Notes: generated from the letters alone by a model not told the origin. Shown: positions 23,057 to 34,961, numbered from the stretch's first letter. The stretch is DNA of 64,000 bases from Dama dama (GCF_033118175.1 NC_083693.1:27847981-27911980), one strand, 5' to 3'. Numbers and translations: made by a program.

Positions 23057-23545
23057 CAACTTCCTCCCATGCTCCCACTAGCCCAACCTAAAATGTCACC
23101 TGTTTACAGCCAGGAGGGAAGAGCTTCAAAAGCCTGCAGAAAATCCCCAAGCAAATCTGGCTATAATTTAGCTGGCTTGGGTTTAAGAGCTGATGTCATC
23201 AGAAGACCAAAATACAATAAAAGAAAAATAAAATAAGTGAAATAAGAAAGAAAAAGGATGCCAATAGCAGGGATGACGACATAGTGAGAACAACAGTGGC
23301 GCTGGGCCACACAGAGACACTGCAGAAGCTCCCCAAACAGGCAAACAGCTTAAGCATTTGGGGGCGGGGAGGGGGAGACTCCTTGAGCCAGGGGTCCTGC
23401 TGGAGGCAAGGAGAAGGAAGACAGCCCACCAGAAAACCACACAAATAAAATCCCAGCTTCTGCTGCCCATAGAGACAGCTAGGACCTCAGAGACCCCAAG
23501 CTGGAGACCTGAGAGCCAGCCCCCAGTGGAACCTGCTGGAAATTA
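23057..23545. other. unique intronic sequence
   Basis: Unique, with an A-rich patch at 23205-23255. No repeat or gene recognised. Confidence 0.4.
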
Positions 23546-23720
23546 AAAAAAAATAAAAAAAAAAAAAACTGTGCAGGTACAGATGGGAATTTAAATCCAG
23601 GCTCTGCCACTGAGCAGCCGTGTGGCCCTGGGCAAGTCACTTAGCTTTCCTGTGCCTCCTGTGCGGGCAATGGGAAGAAGAACCCCAAGTGTGTGAGTTA
23701 CTGGGGATGAAATGTGACCA
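23546..23720 (+). repeat. A-rich run followed by MIR
   Basis: A run of A with one T (to about 23570) precedes MIR text: CCAGGCTCTGCCACTGAGCA and CTGGGCAAGTCACTTAGC. Confidence 0.7.
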
Positions 23721-24009
23721 GAGACGGGAAATGGCTCTACCTTACAAGGCTCTTAGAAACTGCTGGCTGAGCGAAGGGCCCCCCTCTGGGCAGAGCCACG
23801 AGCCCACACACCTCTGGGACCACCCATTTACAGCCAAAGGCCACACACACCAGAACTGGCTTCTTCCCAGCTAGAGCAGGAACATTTGAAAAGCACCTTC
23901 TTGAAGGCAGGGAGGTGGCTGGTCACAGGGCTCCCTGTTCCCACCCACGGTCTAAAACAACGCATCCATGGGGAATGATCACGGTAGAAAGAGTCCAAGA
24001 GAGAAACAC
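23721..24009. other. unique intronic sequence
   Basis: No repeat or gene recognised. Confidence 0.4.
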
Positions 24010-24460
24010 ATCCAAGGTTCTAAACCTTAGATGCACATCCGAAACGCCAGCATCACAGTCCCCGGCGCAGGGCTCAGTCCTCCGAATTTTTAGCAAGCAA
24101 GCTCTTCTGGGGATGCTAGTGCACAGAAAGCCAGGTTTGGGAATCTAGTCCAATGCTTTGATTTTATAAATGAAGAAAATCTATCACTGCTGCACCTAAC
24201 GCTGACTAATTTCAATGATTCGTTTCCTGGTTGTAAAGGAATATAGACTCATTGCAGGAAGTTGGGGGAAAAATGAAAAGATGCTGAGAAAATTAAAGTC
24301 ACTTATAATCATGTCTCCCAGAGACAACCAACTTCGGCGTTGGGGGCATCCTCACTCATCTGCATTCTTGGGCAGATGCGAGAATTATGGATATACAACT
24401 TGAATCCTAGCTTTCCTTCACTTAGATTTTATGTTAAGTGTTTTATAATGTCATTACACA
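24010..24460. repeat. MER5-like fossil and a second unassigned old repeat
   Basis: The part at 24010-24150 has the arms of a MER5-type hAT fossil (GGTTCTAAACCTTAGATGCAC and CCAGGTTTGGGAATC). The part at 24230-24460 (CACTTATAATCATGTCTCCC, AGAGACAACCAACTTC) resembles another mammalian DNA-transposon relic that I cannot name. Confidence 0.4.
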
Positions 24461-25169
24461 TTCACAGGAAAAATCAATAAAGATGAAAAAACTGAGTGAT
24501 TTCAAACACGGTAAATAAACAAGGTAAGTAGCTGATGAATGCCAAGTGCAGAGCCGGGACCCAGGTCTGGGGATCCCACTGCTATGTTCACTTCTTGACC
24601 CAAGGAGTTCACCTGCCCCTGCCTGTCACACCTGATGAAGGAGTCCAGGCCAGAATGAAGGGGCACCAAGGTCAGCCCCCACCCCGGGGACGGGCAAATG
24701 GAGACTGGGGTCTTCTTGTCGGCTGGCTCACAAAGGCCGGCCCAGGGAGTCAGATTACAAACAAGCGAGCTAATGACACAGGCCTAGAGACCAATTAGGC
24801 TGCACAATAGGAAGATTACAGGGCTGTTTGGTCCCAACTATATAAGATGAATTGATCAATACGGCTTATGTGACACTGGACAGATTGCAACCCGAGCGAG
24901 GGTTTCTTGCAGACCTTAAATGCAGCCGGAATCTCTTGGCCTCAGAGCAGAAGCCAGAAAGCAAACTTCTGAGCCCAGGGCGGGCCAGGCCGTACGGAGG
25001 AGCTGCTGTGTCAGCTAGCGGGCACCCAGACCTCCTCTGCCACACAGGCGACCATTCCGACCCCAGAGCCCAGCTCGGACACACGCCGAATCTACACATC
25101 CCCCCAACGCACCGTCTGACTCTGAGCCTGGCACACAGCTGGTGCCCAAACCTCACTAGAGACCTGTGA
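24461..25169. other. unique intronic sequence
   Basis: No repeat recognised. The A+T-rich block 24760-24860, with ACCAATTAGG and ATTGATCAATA, could be conserved regulatory DNA; only alignment could tell. Confidence 0.35.
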
Positions 25170-25285
25170 CTCAGATACCACAGTCATCCGCACCTGACAG
25201 ATCAGTAAACGGAGGCACAGAAAGGTCACACCGCTGGCCAGAAGCAGTCCTAGGACTCAAACTCAGGCAGGGGCCGGCCTGTGCT
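25170..25285 (-). repeat. MIR SINE
   Basis: AACGGAGGCACAGAAAGGTC and CCTAGGACTCAAACTCAGGC are MIR core in reverse. Confidence 0.7.
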
Positions 25286-25317
25286 CTTGTGCTTGAAACG
25301 GCCTTTCAACAACAAAA

Positions 25318-25497
25318 TAGGGACTTCCCTGGTGGTCCAGTGGCTAAGACTCTGCGCTCCCAAGGCAGGGGGCCCAGGTTCGATCCCTGGTCAGGGAACT
25401 AAATTCCACATGCTGCAACTGAAGACCCAGTATGCCACAACTAAGACCCAACATAGCCAAATAAATAAGCAAAACTAAAAATATTTTTTAAAAAAAA
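25318..25497 (+). repeat. CHR-type SINE
   Basis: Full copy with GGACTTCCCTGGTGGTCCAG, GGTTCGATCCCTGGTCAG and an AAATAAATAAGC tail ending in A-rich sequence. Confidence 0.92.
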
Positions 25498-26867
25498 GCA
25501 GACAAGGAAACCCAAGGCCCAGGGAGAGGACATGACCTGATGAAAATTCACTGCCCAGGCAGCAGCTGAGTTTGACTAAAGGGTCACTGCGGGGCCACCA
25601 GGATCCTTTAAGGATGCTGGGCGGCCTCACCCCATCGCTCAGTGGCCCAGAGCTCAGAACTAGCTGTGGGGAGAGGAGCAAAGGCCAGGAGGCAGGCGGG
25701 GGGCGAGGTAACAAGGCCCTCACTCCCCATCTGCCTCTGGCCCGCGCTGCCAGCCAGAGAGGGGCCCGGGGCTCGGTGGACAGAAGGCAGATGCCCACAG
25801 GTCTAGCTGGAACACCCCTAGCACGCGGGGTCCACGGCGTACAGTGACCTTCCCAGAGGACCGTCCTTGACCGACTGGCCGGGGCACAGTGTCGCAGCAA
25901 GGCCACCCAGCAGGCTTCGCTGGCCTGTGAGGGCCCAGAGTCGGGCAGTCACATCTGTGCCCCACTGCCCGCTGCTCCCTGTCCCCCCAGAGCCCCTCCA
26001 CCCACAGGCTCGGAGGCAGAGGAGCAGCTGGCAGGCGGAGGGCCGCACCGGGAACGAGAGGGCGGTGGGGTGGCCAGGCGCCCGGCCACAGAGCTGTGTG
26101 TGGAGCAGCGTCCCCACCCCAGCGCTCTGTGCGTTCAAAGTTAGCCAGAACGCCGGCATCTCCAGTCACTTCTCTCCATGGAAACTGGCCATCACAGGGT
26201 CATCTGCCCCCCTGGACCACGGGAGAGGTAGATGAGATGTTGCACGCCAAGGGCACCACACCGGTGCTTGATGGAAGGCCATCGTTATTGTGATTCTTGG
26301 GGTGGGAGAGGAAGACCTGGAAAGTTACAGCCTAGAAACCAGAGACTGAGGGCTCGAGGGACATGAAGCAGGGAGGATAGACCTGAAGACAGGATGGGGC
26401 AGTCAGGGGCATTCATTCTGTGAACTCCAGAGAGCTGCAGAGTTAAGAAGACACAGGCAACACCCCCAAATCCCCATAACTAGGAGGACCCCGTCATGCC
26501 CACCTAGCTCAGATCTCAGACTCTGCCTTTCCACACAGGTAACAGCCAGGACCCTCGCCCTGTAGACGGCGCAGTGTTAGCATCAGGGCCCTCTGTGAGC
26601 ATCTGGCCTTGAGAGGAGCGAGGCGCCAAGTTCAGATCAGGGTTCTACCTGCAAAGCGGGGGGCCATCCTGTGCCAGGCACCACAGCTCAGGACTTAGAA
26701 CTGGAGCAGAGCATCAGGGCAGGCTGGGGGGTCAGAGTCTAAGGCCCCCATAGCAGGTAGTTAGGATTCTTCAAACCCCTGCCTGCTGGAACCACAGACA
26801 AGTCCCCACGGGCTGCACTTTGGGACCAGAACAAGCCGAATCCAGGGACTCTCTCCCCCATCTCCCA
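25498..26867. other. unique G+C-rich intronic sequence
   Basis: G+C-rich around 25600-26200, with overlapping ORFs of up to 149 codons on both strands. None has family likeness, and overlap in several frames points to composition rather than coding. Confidence 0.4.
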
Positions 26868-27054
26868 GCTGACTGACTTCAGGCATGTAACCCATAAACC
26901 TCTCTGAGCCTCAGTTTTCTCATCTGTCAAATGGGGCTAATGACTTTATGAATTCCCACTTCAGAGCAACATGGTAATAATTCCTGAGATCATCTCCATA
27001 AGTAGGTAGCAGGGCATGGATCATATTAAGACTTCAATAAACAGCAGCTGGTAC
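26868..27054 (+). repeat. MIR SINE
   Basis: CTGAGCCTCAGTTTTCTCAT, CTGTCAAATGGGGCTAATGA and CTTCAATAAACAGCAGC follow the MIR order. The BovB element begins at its end. Confidence 0.85.
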
Positions 27055-27383
27055 TAGACTCTAGAGAGTCCCTTGGACAGCAAGGAGATCAAACCAGTCA
27101 ATCCTAAAGGATAGCAAATGGAAGGACTGATGCTGAAGCTCCAATACTTTGGCCACCTGATGCAAAGAGCCGAGTCATTGGAGAAGACACTGATGCTGGG
27201 AAAGATTGAGGGCAGGAGGTGAAGGGGGCAACAAAGGATGAGGTTGGTTGGATGGCATCACCAACTCAATGGACATGAAATTGAGCAAACTCCAGGAGAT
27301 GGTGAAGGACAGGGAAGCCTGGCATGATGCAATCCAAGGGGTCGCCAAGAGTCGGACAAGATGTAGCAACTGAACAACAAAAT
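27055..27383 (+). mobile_element. BovB LINE 3' fragment
   Basis: Plus-strand BovB end with TTTGGCCACCTGATGCAAAG, GATGCTGGGAAAGATTGAGG and AGTCGGACAAGATGTAGCAAC. AGCAGCT is found on both flanks and may be the target duplication. Confidence 0.93.
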
Positions 27384-27984
27384 AGCAGCTCTCATGACAG
27401 TCACTGTGATTCTCGTTAGCTATGTGGTCACTGACGCCCCTTCTTTAACAAGAATGCAGGCCCCAGTCGTCCACCACAGAAAAGAGCTGTGATGCTGAAA
27501 AAACAGGTGCTGCTCAGACCCGCCTGCCCCTGACCTTGAGGAGTCCCCGCCTCGACAGGGAGGCTGCTACACAAGGCACCCTGCGCCACAGAGGCGGGCA
27601 GAGGTGTGTACGAGCCCCCACACTCCGAGAGGGAGCCTCTGGGGATGGGGGGCGGGCTCTACACAAAGACATCGACCCCTGGGGAGCAGGGCTTAGCAAG
27701 TGCACAAGGGCAGCCCTTTTCTTTGAAACGCTATTTTGCTAATGATTGCTTTTTCCCCCCTATAATTATCCCACTTTCTTCTCCCTGAGTATTTAGTCAT
27801 TTTTTTTTTCTTTTAAATGTCAGCCAGTGCTGCCAAGAGGACTCAAGAAAGATGGGGTTTCTCACAGGGGCTGTGTAGGGAGTCATGCTTCTTGGCCAGC
27901 AAGTGATGTCCCAGAATCAGAGGGAAGGAACCTCAAGATGAAACAGAGGGCAACTTGCTGAGAAACCACAATGGATCACTGCCC
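27384..27984. other. unique intronic sequence
   Basis: No repeat or gene recognised; T-rich around 27750-27820. Confidence 0.4.
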
Positions 27985-28195
27985 CTCCAGTCACAGAGTC
28001 AGATGGTAAAGAATCGGCCTACAATGCAGGAGATCCAAGGTTCGATCCCCGGGTTGGGGAGATTACCCTGGAAAAAGGGATGGCTACCCACTCCAGTATT
28101 CTTGCCTGGAGAACTCCATGGACAGAGGAGCCTGGAGGGCTACAGTCCATGGGGTCGCAAAGAGTTGGACATGACTGAGCAACTTTCACTTTTTG
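27985..28195 (+). repeat. BOV-A2 SINE
   Basis: Body from CAGATGGTAAAGAATCGGCC to GGACATGACTGAGCAAC. The first bases of the head are altered. Confidence 0.93.
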
Positions 28196-28707
28196 CTTGA
28201 GTAAAAGAAGACATTTCTGGACAGAAAACCTCACATACAGGGTTCACACCACTGTGGGTTCTCCACTGGGCTGGGGAGACCAGGGGCTGCACCCTCTGCC
28301 TGATCTGAAAGAGACGAACCAGTGGGAACTGCAGAGGCCACTCCCCCCGCCTCCTCTCTGCAAACCCCAAGAATGCTCTGGTCTCTGTAGGAGGAACCCC
28401 TGGATGCTATTCAGAGAAGGCCCCCCCCAAAGCGAGCTGCAGATGAATGAAGTGTGAAGCGAATGGAGGTCGGGAAAGAGGCGGGAGGAGCTGGGGCAGG
28501 GCTGCAGAGCGTGGGAAGGCCTCTCTCTCTTTCTCTCGACATCTCTGCTGTAAGTCACTCCAGTCTCAATTCATAAAGCAGGATCCCAGCAATCAGAACC
28601 AGCCAGGCGCAGTCCACTTCCACTCTCTTGACAACGCTGATGTTACCCACCCAGATCCCCACAGATCAGATCCTCAGTCCTCTCCAGAAATCCGGAAATG
28701 CAAGGAC
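28196..28707. other. unique intronic sequence
   Basis: No repeat or gene recognised. Confidence 0.4.
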
Positions 28708-28798
28708 CCCTGATGACCTGGCACACCCATGGAAGGCAAGGGAGGGTTGGAGCCCTGGGAGATTGATGTAAGGGCTGGAGCAACAAGATCCAGATGTG
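28708..28798 (+). repeat. 91-base segment, left copy of an inverted pair
   Basis: This matches the reverse complement of 30437-30527 without gaps at 79 of 91 positions by hand alignment. All but one of the differences are transitions. Sequence outside the 91 bases does not match obviously. The family is unknown to me. Confidence 0.7.
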
Positions 28799-29367
28799 TC
28801 TTGGGGGCCTTAAAGACTGTGGTCAGTGGTCGCTGGCTGCCCTGATATACACAGCCCACCACTGCTTCTGCCCCAGACTTGAGCCCCTCTACCCTAGCCA
28901 GATGACCTGTGCAAAGGGCAGATGTGACAAGCCAAGGGCATCCCAGGAAGCAGCCCAGAAGTCCGGAGAGGACTGGACATGGAGTCAAAGCTGTGGGTGT
29001 GACTTCTCACTGTGGATGTCCACATTGTGACTCCAGGTAAGACCTCGCTTCTCTGGGCCTCAGTTTTCTCATCTGTGGACTGAGAGAAGAGAGCTAGATC
29101 ATCTCTAGGTCCCCAGCTCTGCGGCAGGGAGATCTAAGACTCAAGCAGCACAGGCCAGCTGCCCCAGGGAAGCATAGTGCCCCTCCCATGTCCTTCCCTC
29201 CGTACCCCTGGGCCCCGGCCCCTGAGCACATCACCAAGGATCGCTGAGGGTAGATCGTGGAAAGTGCCAGGTGTGAGTGGATGGGATAACCCTCAAGATG
29301 CCCAGGAAGGCTGGGGATCAGGGTACAGTGTGTGGACCACACATTTTACTATATTCTCAGCCCAGAT
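28799..29367 (+). repeat. unique sequence with a partial MIR
   Basis: At about 29030-29120 there is MIR text (TGGGCCTCAGTTTTCTCATC). The rest is unique. Confidence 0.55.
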
Positions 29368-29573
29368 AGGGGCTTCCCTGGTGGCTCAGCAATAAAGAAT
29401 CTGTCTGCCAATGCAGGGTCCCTGGGTTGGGAAGATTCCCCTGGAGAATGAAATGGCAACCCACTCCAGTATTTGTGCCTGGGAAATCCCATGGACAGAG
29501 CAGCCTGGCAGGCCACAGTCTATGAGGTCACAAAAAAGTCAGACACAACTTTGTGACTGAACAACGACAACCT
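29368..29573 (+). repeat. BOV-A2 SINE
   Basis: From GGGGCTTCCCTGGTGGCTCAG to CAGACACAACTTTGTGACTG, with a short deletion in the head. Confidence 0.93.
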
Positions 29574-29889
29574 CCCAGAGAACTATCTGGCCTCTGCAGT
29601 TCCAGGCACAAATTGTTCTAGACGTGGCCCATAGTGGGTGGACAGAGGTTTCCAGAGGATGTCAGCTGCCCAGGGCCCTTCTGACCATGGGAGATCTTAG
29701 TACCTGGGATGCTCAGCTTCAGAAGCCCCTCCTCCCTGCTCTCAGGCCCACCCTTGGTACCCAGGGCATCAGTGAACCACCTCTGGCCTGCGTACCACGT
29801 GTGGCTGGTGAAAATCTCCACTGAATCCCCATCCCTGCCCTTGGGCCCACACTCACATCAATGAAGGATCTTATTTCCCATTCCACTAC
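29574..29889. other. unique intronic sequence
   Basis: No repeat or gene recognised. Confidence 0.4.
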
Positions 29890-30085
29890 CAATAAAATTA
29901 ATCACAGTAATAATACAGAACTTTTAAAGTGCACTCAGAATGTGTCAAGCATTCTACAGAAATTATCTACCTTAATCCTCCCAATAACCCACTGAGAAAG
30001 TGCTAATAATACTATCCCCATTTTATAGGTAAGGAAACTGAGGCTTGGAGAGGTCATACAACTCACTGAGAAGATCTAGGACGCC
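29890..30085 (-). repeat. MIR SINE
   Basis: CCCCATTTTATAGGTAAGGA and AACTGAGGCTTGGAGAGGTC in reverse orientation, with the 3' part at the left. Confidence 0.85.
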
Positions 30086-30436
30086 TGATGTGAGCTTTTT
30101 CATCTTTTCTCCACTTCACTAGGGCATCTGGACAGTCACCTTTCCCACTTTACTTCCTTTCGAAGAGAAAGAGGGTCCCTTTTCTTTTATTCATTCAAGA
30201 TCCAGCATTGTATGAGACCTGGCAGATTTAGGTGCACAAACCAGTGTCCAGCCTTCTAGGAACCATAGCTTCCACATGTGTCCCTCACTAACTTCCAACT
30301 CCATGAACCCTGTCTCTGCCCTGTCAGTGTCTCTTGCTCCATCAGCCTTTTCTTTCCACTGGCCCTTCCATTCCAGCCACAAGCATGTTCAGGCCTTTGA
30401 GCAAAAAAAGTGTTTCTTTCCAACCTACCCCATGGC
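30086..30436. other. unique intronic sequence
   Basis: No confident repeat or gene. Confidence 0.35.
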
Positions 30437-30527
30437 CACATCTGGGCCTTGTTGCTCCGGCCCTTACATCAGCCTCCCAGGGCTCCATTCCTTCCTTGCC
30501 TTCCACGGGCATGCCAGGCCATCAGGG
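30437..30527 (-). repeat. 91-base segment, right copy of an inverted pair
   Basis: Inverted relative to 28708-28798, with a spacing of about 1.6 kb. It contains CTTGTTGCTCCGGCCCTTAC and CATCAGGG. Confidence 0.7.
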
Positions 30528-31003
30528 TAACCAAAGCCCTTGAATGAAGGGTCTGCATCACTGCTTCATGTGCCCTTCCCCTTCCCCTTCAATCCATCCT
30601 CACTTGGCCATGGTCTTGGCTGAGCACTTTGCTCTTTGGTCCAAAAGGCCACATCTCCCTGGCGACCACACCATGCACTCTCCCTGTGAGCCCGCGCCCT
30701 GCCTGGCCTCTCTTCTCACTCCCGCCTCCAAATGGAGACAGCTCAGTTTCTCTCCCTGGCCCTTGTCCCTTCTCACTGCTCACTCACACCCTTGGCTTCA
30801 GCTCTCACCTTTAGGGACAGAATTTGCAAACCTCCAGCTAAGCCCAAGGCTGGCCCTGAAACTCCAACCACCAGCCAAATGTACGCCTGTGGATTTTCCA
30901 AGCCAAACCCAAATCCAGCGTGAGAAACCAGAGGCATCGCTCTCCTTCCCAATGGACCAACACCACCTCTGTATGTTTAAATCACCCAAGTCAGTTTTCA
31001 GTT
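30528..31003. other. unique intronic sequence
   Basis: C/T-rich. A 206-codon plus-strand ORF starts at 30544 but ends inside the BovB fragment and shows no domain; it is not called as a gene. Confidence 0.4.
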
Positions 31004-31399
31004 GTTGTTCTTTTGTCACTAAGTCATATCTGATTCTTTGTGACCCCATGGACTGCAGCACACCAGGCTCCTCTGTCCTCCACTATGTCCCACAGCTGTT
31101 GGTATTAGATCCCCTTCATGGATCACAGCCTTGTCATGGTGAAGAAGCTTGTGTAACTCAATGAAGCTATGAGCCATTCCATGTCAGGCCACCCAAGACG
31201 GACAGGTCATAGTGAAGAGTTCTGACAAAGCATGGTCCACTGGAGGAGGGAATGGCAACCCACTCCAGTATGCTTGCCTCGAGAACCTCATGAACAGTAT
31301 GAAAAGGCAAAAAGATATGACACTGGAAGACGAGTCCCCCAGGTCAGAAAGTGTCCAGTAGGCTACTGGGGAAGAGCGGAGGGCAATTACTAATAGCTC
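31004..31399. mobile_element. BovB LINE fragment with internal inversion
   Basis: The left part (to about 31100) is BovB 3' end in minus orientation. The right part (GGATCACAGCCTTGTCATGG, CAACTCAATGAAGCTATGAG-like and AAAAGGCAAAAAGATATGAC) is an internal BovB piece in plus orientation. The 12-base CAGTTTTCAGTT flanks both sides (30992-31003 and 31400-31411), so this looks like a single twin-primed insertion. Confidence 0.82.
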
Positions 31400-31444
31400 C
31401 AGTTTTCAGTTAGTTGCAACCAAATGCAAGATCACAAGAGTGAT

Positions 31445-31615
31445 CCCACTGAACTCTAACAGTGACCCTGCAGCATGGCTGTTTACTTTTCACACGAGGA
31501 ACTGGAGCTCAGACAGGTTATGTGACTTGCCCAGCATCTCAGAGCTCATGAGTAGGTGAGTCAGGATCAAATCTGCCTGACTCCTAAACCCAGGCTCTTT
31601 CTGACCTGCTTCCCG
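31445..31615 (-). repeat. MIR SINE
   Basis: GGAACTGGAGCTCAGACAGG, TGTGACTTGCCCAGCATC and AGGATCAAATCTGCCTGACT are MIR core in reverse. Confidence 0.82.
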
Positions 31616-31685
31616 CCATGCTGTATTCCAATGTTGAGTGACTCGATGAGCAAAAAGACCAAGCACTTACCACATCCTCTTCTTT

Positions 31686-31905
31686 GTACTCAGTCGCTTT
31701 GGTCATGTCTGACTCTTTGTGACCCCACGGACTGTAGCCCGCCAGGCTCCTCTGTCCATGGAATTCTCCAGACGAGAATACAGGAGTGGGTTGCCATGAC
31801 CTCTTCCAAGCGATCTTCCCAGCCCGAGAACTGAACTCGTGACTGCCTGCATCACCTGCGTTGCAGGCGGGTTCTTTACCCACTGAGCCACCTGGGAAGC
31901 CCTTT
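31686..31905 (-). repeat. BOV-A2 SINE
   Basis: Minus-strand full copy with the long head insert. TCTTCTTT occurs at both flanks as a probable target duplication. Confidence 0.93.
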
Positions 31906-32437
31906 TCTTCTTTAGGACCCCTTAGAGGTGTGGGGAAGGGCTGTATCTTCCTCAGGCTGGGTGCCCTCATCCTTCCCCACGCAAAAGAAGGTGCCCGCAT
32001 CAGTGGCTGCTGCAGCATCTAACCAGGGCTATTACCAGTCCCTCGTCAGGAGTCGATCTGGGTGCACCAGGTAATGGTGCAGGCCCCGGAGGCCCTGTCC
32101 CAGCTGCTCTCTGCACACAGGCGGGCACAGCCTCCCCTCACCTGCTCACAGCCACTTGCTCCCTCCCACCTCCCAACCACACGAAATGAAGCAATCAATG
32201 GGACAAATATTTTATCTCGTTCCCCACATGGTTTATTTTATTTGAGGTGAATGGATCAATGTAGCCCAGGGAGCAAGGAGCAGAATTTCTCACCGAACTG
32301 CCATGAGGAACATCTGTTCCCGCTTGGAAAAGCTAACCAAGTTATAAGGCAACTGCTGGGACGGGATGGGTGGTCCCAGCACCCCTGGGTGTGGGCTGGA
32401 CGGGAAGTCCAAAGACCTGAGGCTGTCATCTAGAACA
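31906..32437. other. unique intronic sequence
   Basis: No repeat or gene recognised. Confidence 0.4.
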
Positions 32438-32705
32438 GGGTTCAGGGGTCAGACTGCCTGAGCTCCAACCCACTTCGTTGCTCGCTAAACTGGGTGAATG
32501 TGGGCATATACAAACCAAGGTCTCACTGCCACCTCAGTTTGCTCATCTAGAAAATGGGACCAGTAATGCCTACCTCATTCAGTTGTCTAAGAATCAAAGC
32601 CATGGAATGAAAAGCGCTCAGCATACAGCCTGGCACGTAGCAAGCACCCAAGTTTGGTAATGCTCTTATTAACTACTGTCATCATTATCATCGTCAACAT
32701 CATTA
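32438..32705 (+). repeat. MIR SINE, near full length
   Basis: Shows the MIR order nearly end to end: CAGACTGCCTGAGCTCCAAC, CCTCAGTTTGCTCATCTAG, AAAATGGGACCAGTAATGCC and CAGCCTGGCACGTAGCAAG. Confidence 0.85.
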
Positions 32706-33644
32706 TTTATAAGAACTTTCCAGCTCCGAGGAGGATAAGAGGACTCCAGATTTCCCAAGTTCACATATGGGGTCCTGCTGTTTTCATAACTGCCCACATG
32801 TTCTCATTCTGGAGACAGAGAATGTGATCATGGGAAAACTGGAAGCTGTGGAAGGGATTCTTTTCCTCTTAACAGACAGAAGATCTGAGATAAATCATTT
32901 GCCTTCTCTGGAAAACAGGACAGTGAGGTCTGGCCAGCCTTCGACACAGGGCAGTCAGAAGTGATTGTGAAAAGGCACTGGAGTGTAAGTCAGTGAGTAT
33001 CATCTGAACTTTTCCATGATTATTAACATCCATCTAGCAACCAGGTTCCTTGTTATTCCACCTGAATGCCAACATCATGACTCCCCCTATTACCTTGCTG
33101 TCCTTATTTGGGATAAGAGGCAGGATGCTACCTGCAGAAGTGGTGAGGCAAGGCAGGGAAGGGAGAGAGGAGCAGAGAAGCCCAAAGAGCCTCGAAAATA
33201 AAAACAGAAAGGTGAGATGTTTCTGGAGCCACCGTTTTCTACCAGAGTTTCTAACAAAACTCTCCCAGGCAAAAGACCCTCTCCTAAAGAAATGCCTCTC
33301 CTAAAGACGGCCATCGAGAAGGCTGGCTGGTGGCCACAGCCCCTTTTTAACAAGTACCCTGGCTGCTTCGTCACTTGGTGAGACTTCACAGGGAAGGGCC
33401 CTGATCAGGGACACCCAGGCCCGCTCGGGTTCCTAACCTGTACCCTCAGCACCTCTCCCAAGTCCCAGGGACTCAGGTGTCCCCAGTAGACGTCACCATC
33501 TCAGCTTCTCAACTAAACCTGCTCCAGGCAACAATGTCCTCCCCTCAGTCAAGTTCTAAAAACCTTAGTACCCCTTCATGTCTCCATCACTCACTCAGCA
33601 AGTGAGATCAGAGTTCTTTGAAAAGTTGAAATTCCATACGCATT
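32706..33644. other. unique intronic sequence
   Basis: No repeat or gene recognised. Confidence 0.4.
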
Positions 33645-33773
33645 TCTCTTTTTTGGCTGCACCACGCAGCACACGGGATCTTAGTTCCCCGCCCAGGGAT
33701 AAAACGCAAGCCCCACTGCATCCCTGCATTGGAAGTGAGGAGTCTTAACCACTGGACCACCAGCAAAGTCCTT
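33645..33773 (-). repeat. CHR-type SINE
   Basis: GCTGCACCACGCAGCACACG, ACGGGATCTTAGTTCCC and GAGTCTTAACCACTGGACC give a minus-strand CHR-2-like copy. Confidence 0.87.
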
Positions 33774-34039
33774 TGAAATGTTTGTTGGGTCTTTGAAATC
33801 CCTTCCCTCTGCACCCTCTTTGCCTCCTGCCCCCCTCATCCATCCCTGAGTTACTGCACTCACCTGCCTTCTTTCTCTACCATTTACCTCTCCCTCTTCC
33901 TTAAGTATACTCTTCCACGGTATACCTGTCATTTCAATTCTTCTTCTTAAAACACAAATCAAAATGACCTGCTCATGTACACACAAACACACACATGTGC
34001 ACACACATGCACACAATGGTGCGCTTTCTTCCATATACT
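33774..34039. repeat. unique sequence ending in an imperfect (CA)n run
   Basis: A CACACA/CATGCA-type microsatellite occupies about 33978-34015. Confidence 0.75.
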
Positions 34040-34292
34040 GCTATTCCGTCGCTCAGTCCTGTCTGACGCTTTGCGACCCCATGGACTGCAGCACACCAGG
34101 CTTCCCTGTCCTTCACCATCTCCCGGAGCTTACTCAAACTCAAGTCCATTGAGTTGGTGATGCCATCCAACCAGCTCATCCTCTGTCGTCCCCTTCTCCT
34201 CCTGCCTTCAATCTTTCCCAGCATCAGGGTCTTGTCCAATGAGCCAGCTCTTCGCATTAGGTGGCCGAAGTATTGGAGCATCCGTCCAAACA
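34040..34292 (-). mobile_element. BovB LINE 3' fragment
   Basis: Minus strand encodes KTLMLGKIEGRRRRGRQRMS-type text, the degenerate C-terminal end of the BovB protein, followed by the 3' end. About 250 bases are retained. Confidence 0.93.
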
Positions 34293-34961
34293 CTGAATTT
34301 ATGCCATTTAGTTTATGCACGCAGGAAGAGTGAGAAAGGAAAATAAAAACTACTTTATAAAGACACTGGTGCTTCGGTCTGCATTTCGCTTGATGAGACC
34401 CTCTATCAGACTAAGCTACAACTCCACCACTGTACCCCTGGCTGGCCTCAGCTCCCACGTGCCCCTCACGGTGAGCACAAAGTGTTTCAGGGGTTACTTT
34501 CTGCCTTAAGCAGGCTCTAGACTCAACCCTAATATAAGACTTGAAGGAAACCCTCCCAAAGCATGGTTTTCTTTCTAGGCTGCTGGGACTATGAGTGATT
34601 TCTTTGCCTACTATTGGCTATTTCTAATTTTCCACTAACAAACAGACTTTTTTCGTTTTGTGAAGTCATTTGAATTTTATCTAAAGATTGTCCTGTGAAC
34701 CTTCGACGACTCCAATCACTCACCCAATCCAATCCAGATGCCTCAGTTGAGCATTCAAAGCCCTGCAGTCAAAGTGGTCTCCGGCACGTCTGTCTGTATC
34801 TCTCACACCCCTCCATACTCCATAATGGGAACCCTGCATTTCCTCTAACGCACTGGGCACTTTCACTGTACCTTCAGCCCAAAATGTGCCCCCCACTCCT
34901 CCTTCCCAATCCAGATCTGACCTGTGCATCAAGGGACACCCCCGTATCAGCTACTTTACCC
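34293..34961. other. unique sequence with a possible L2 fossil
   Basis: The stretch 34690-34960 (CATTCAAAGCCCTGCAGTC and ACCTTCAGCCCAAAATGTG) recalls antisense L2 3' text but is not firmly assignable. Confidence 0.3.

Noticed and set aside
30544..31164. 206-codon plus-strand ORF
   Set aside because: It ends inside the inverted BovB fragment; C/T-rich composition explains the lack of stops.
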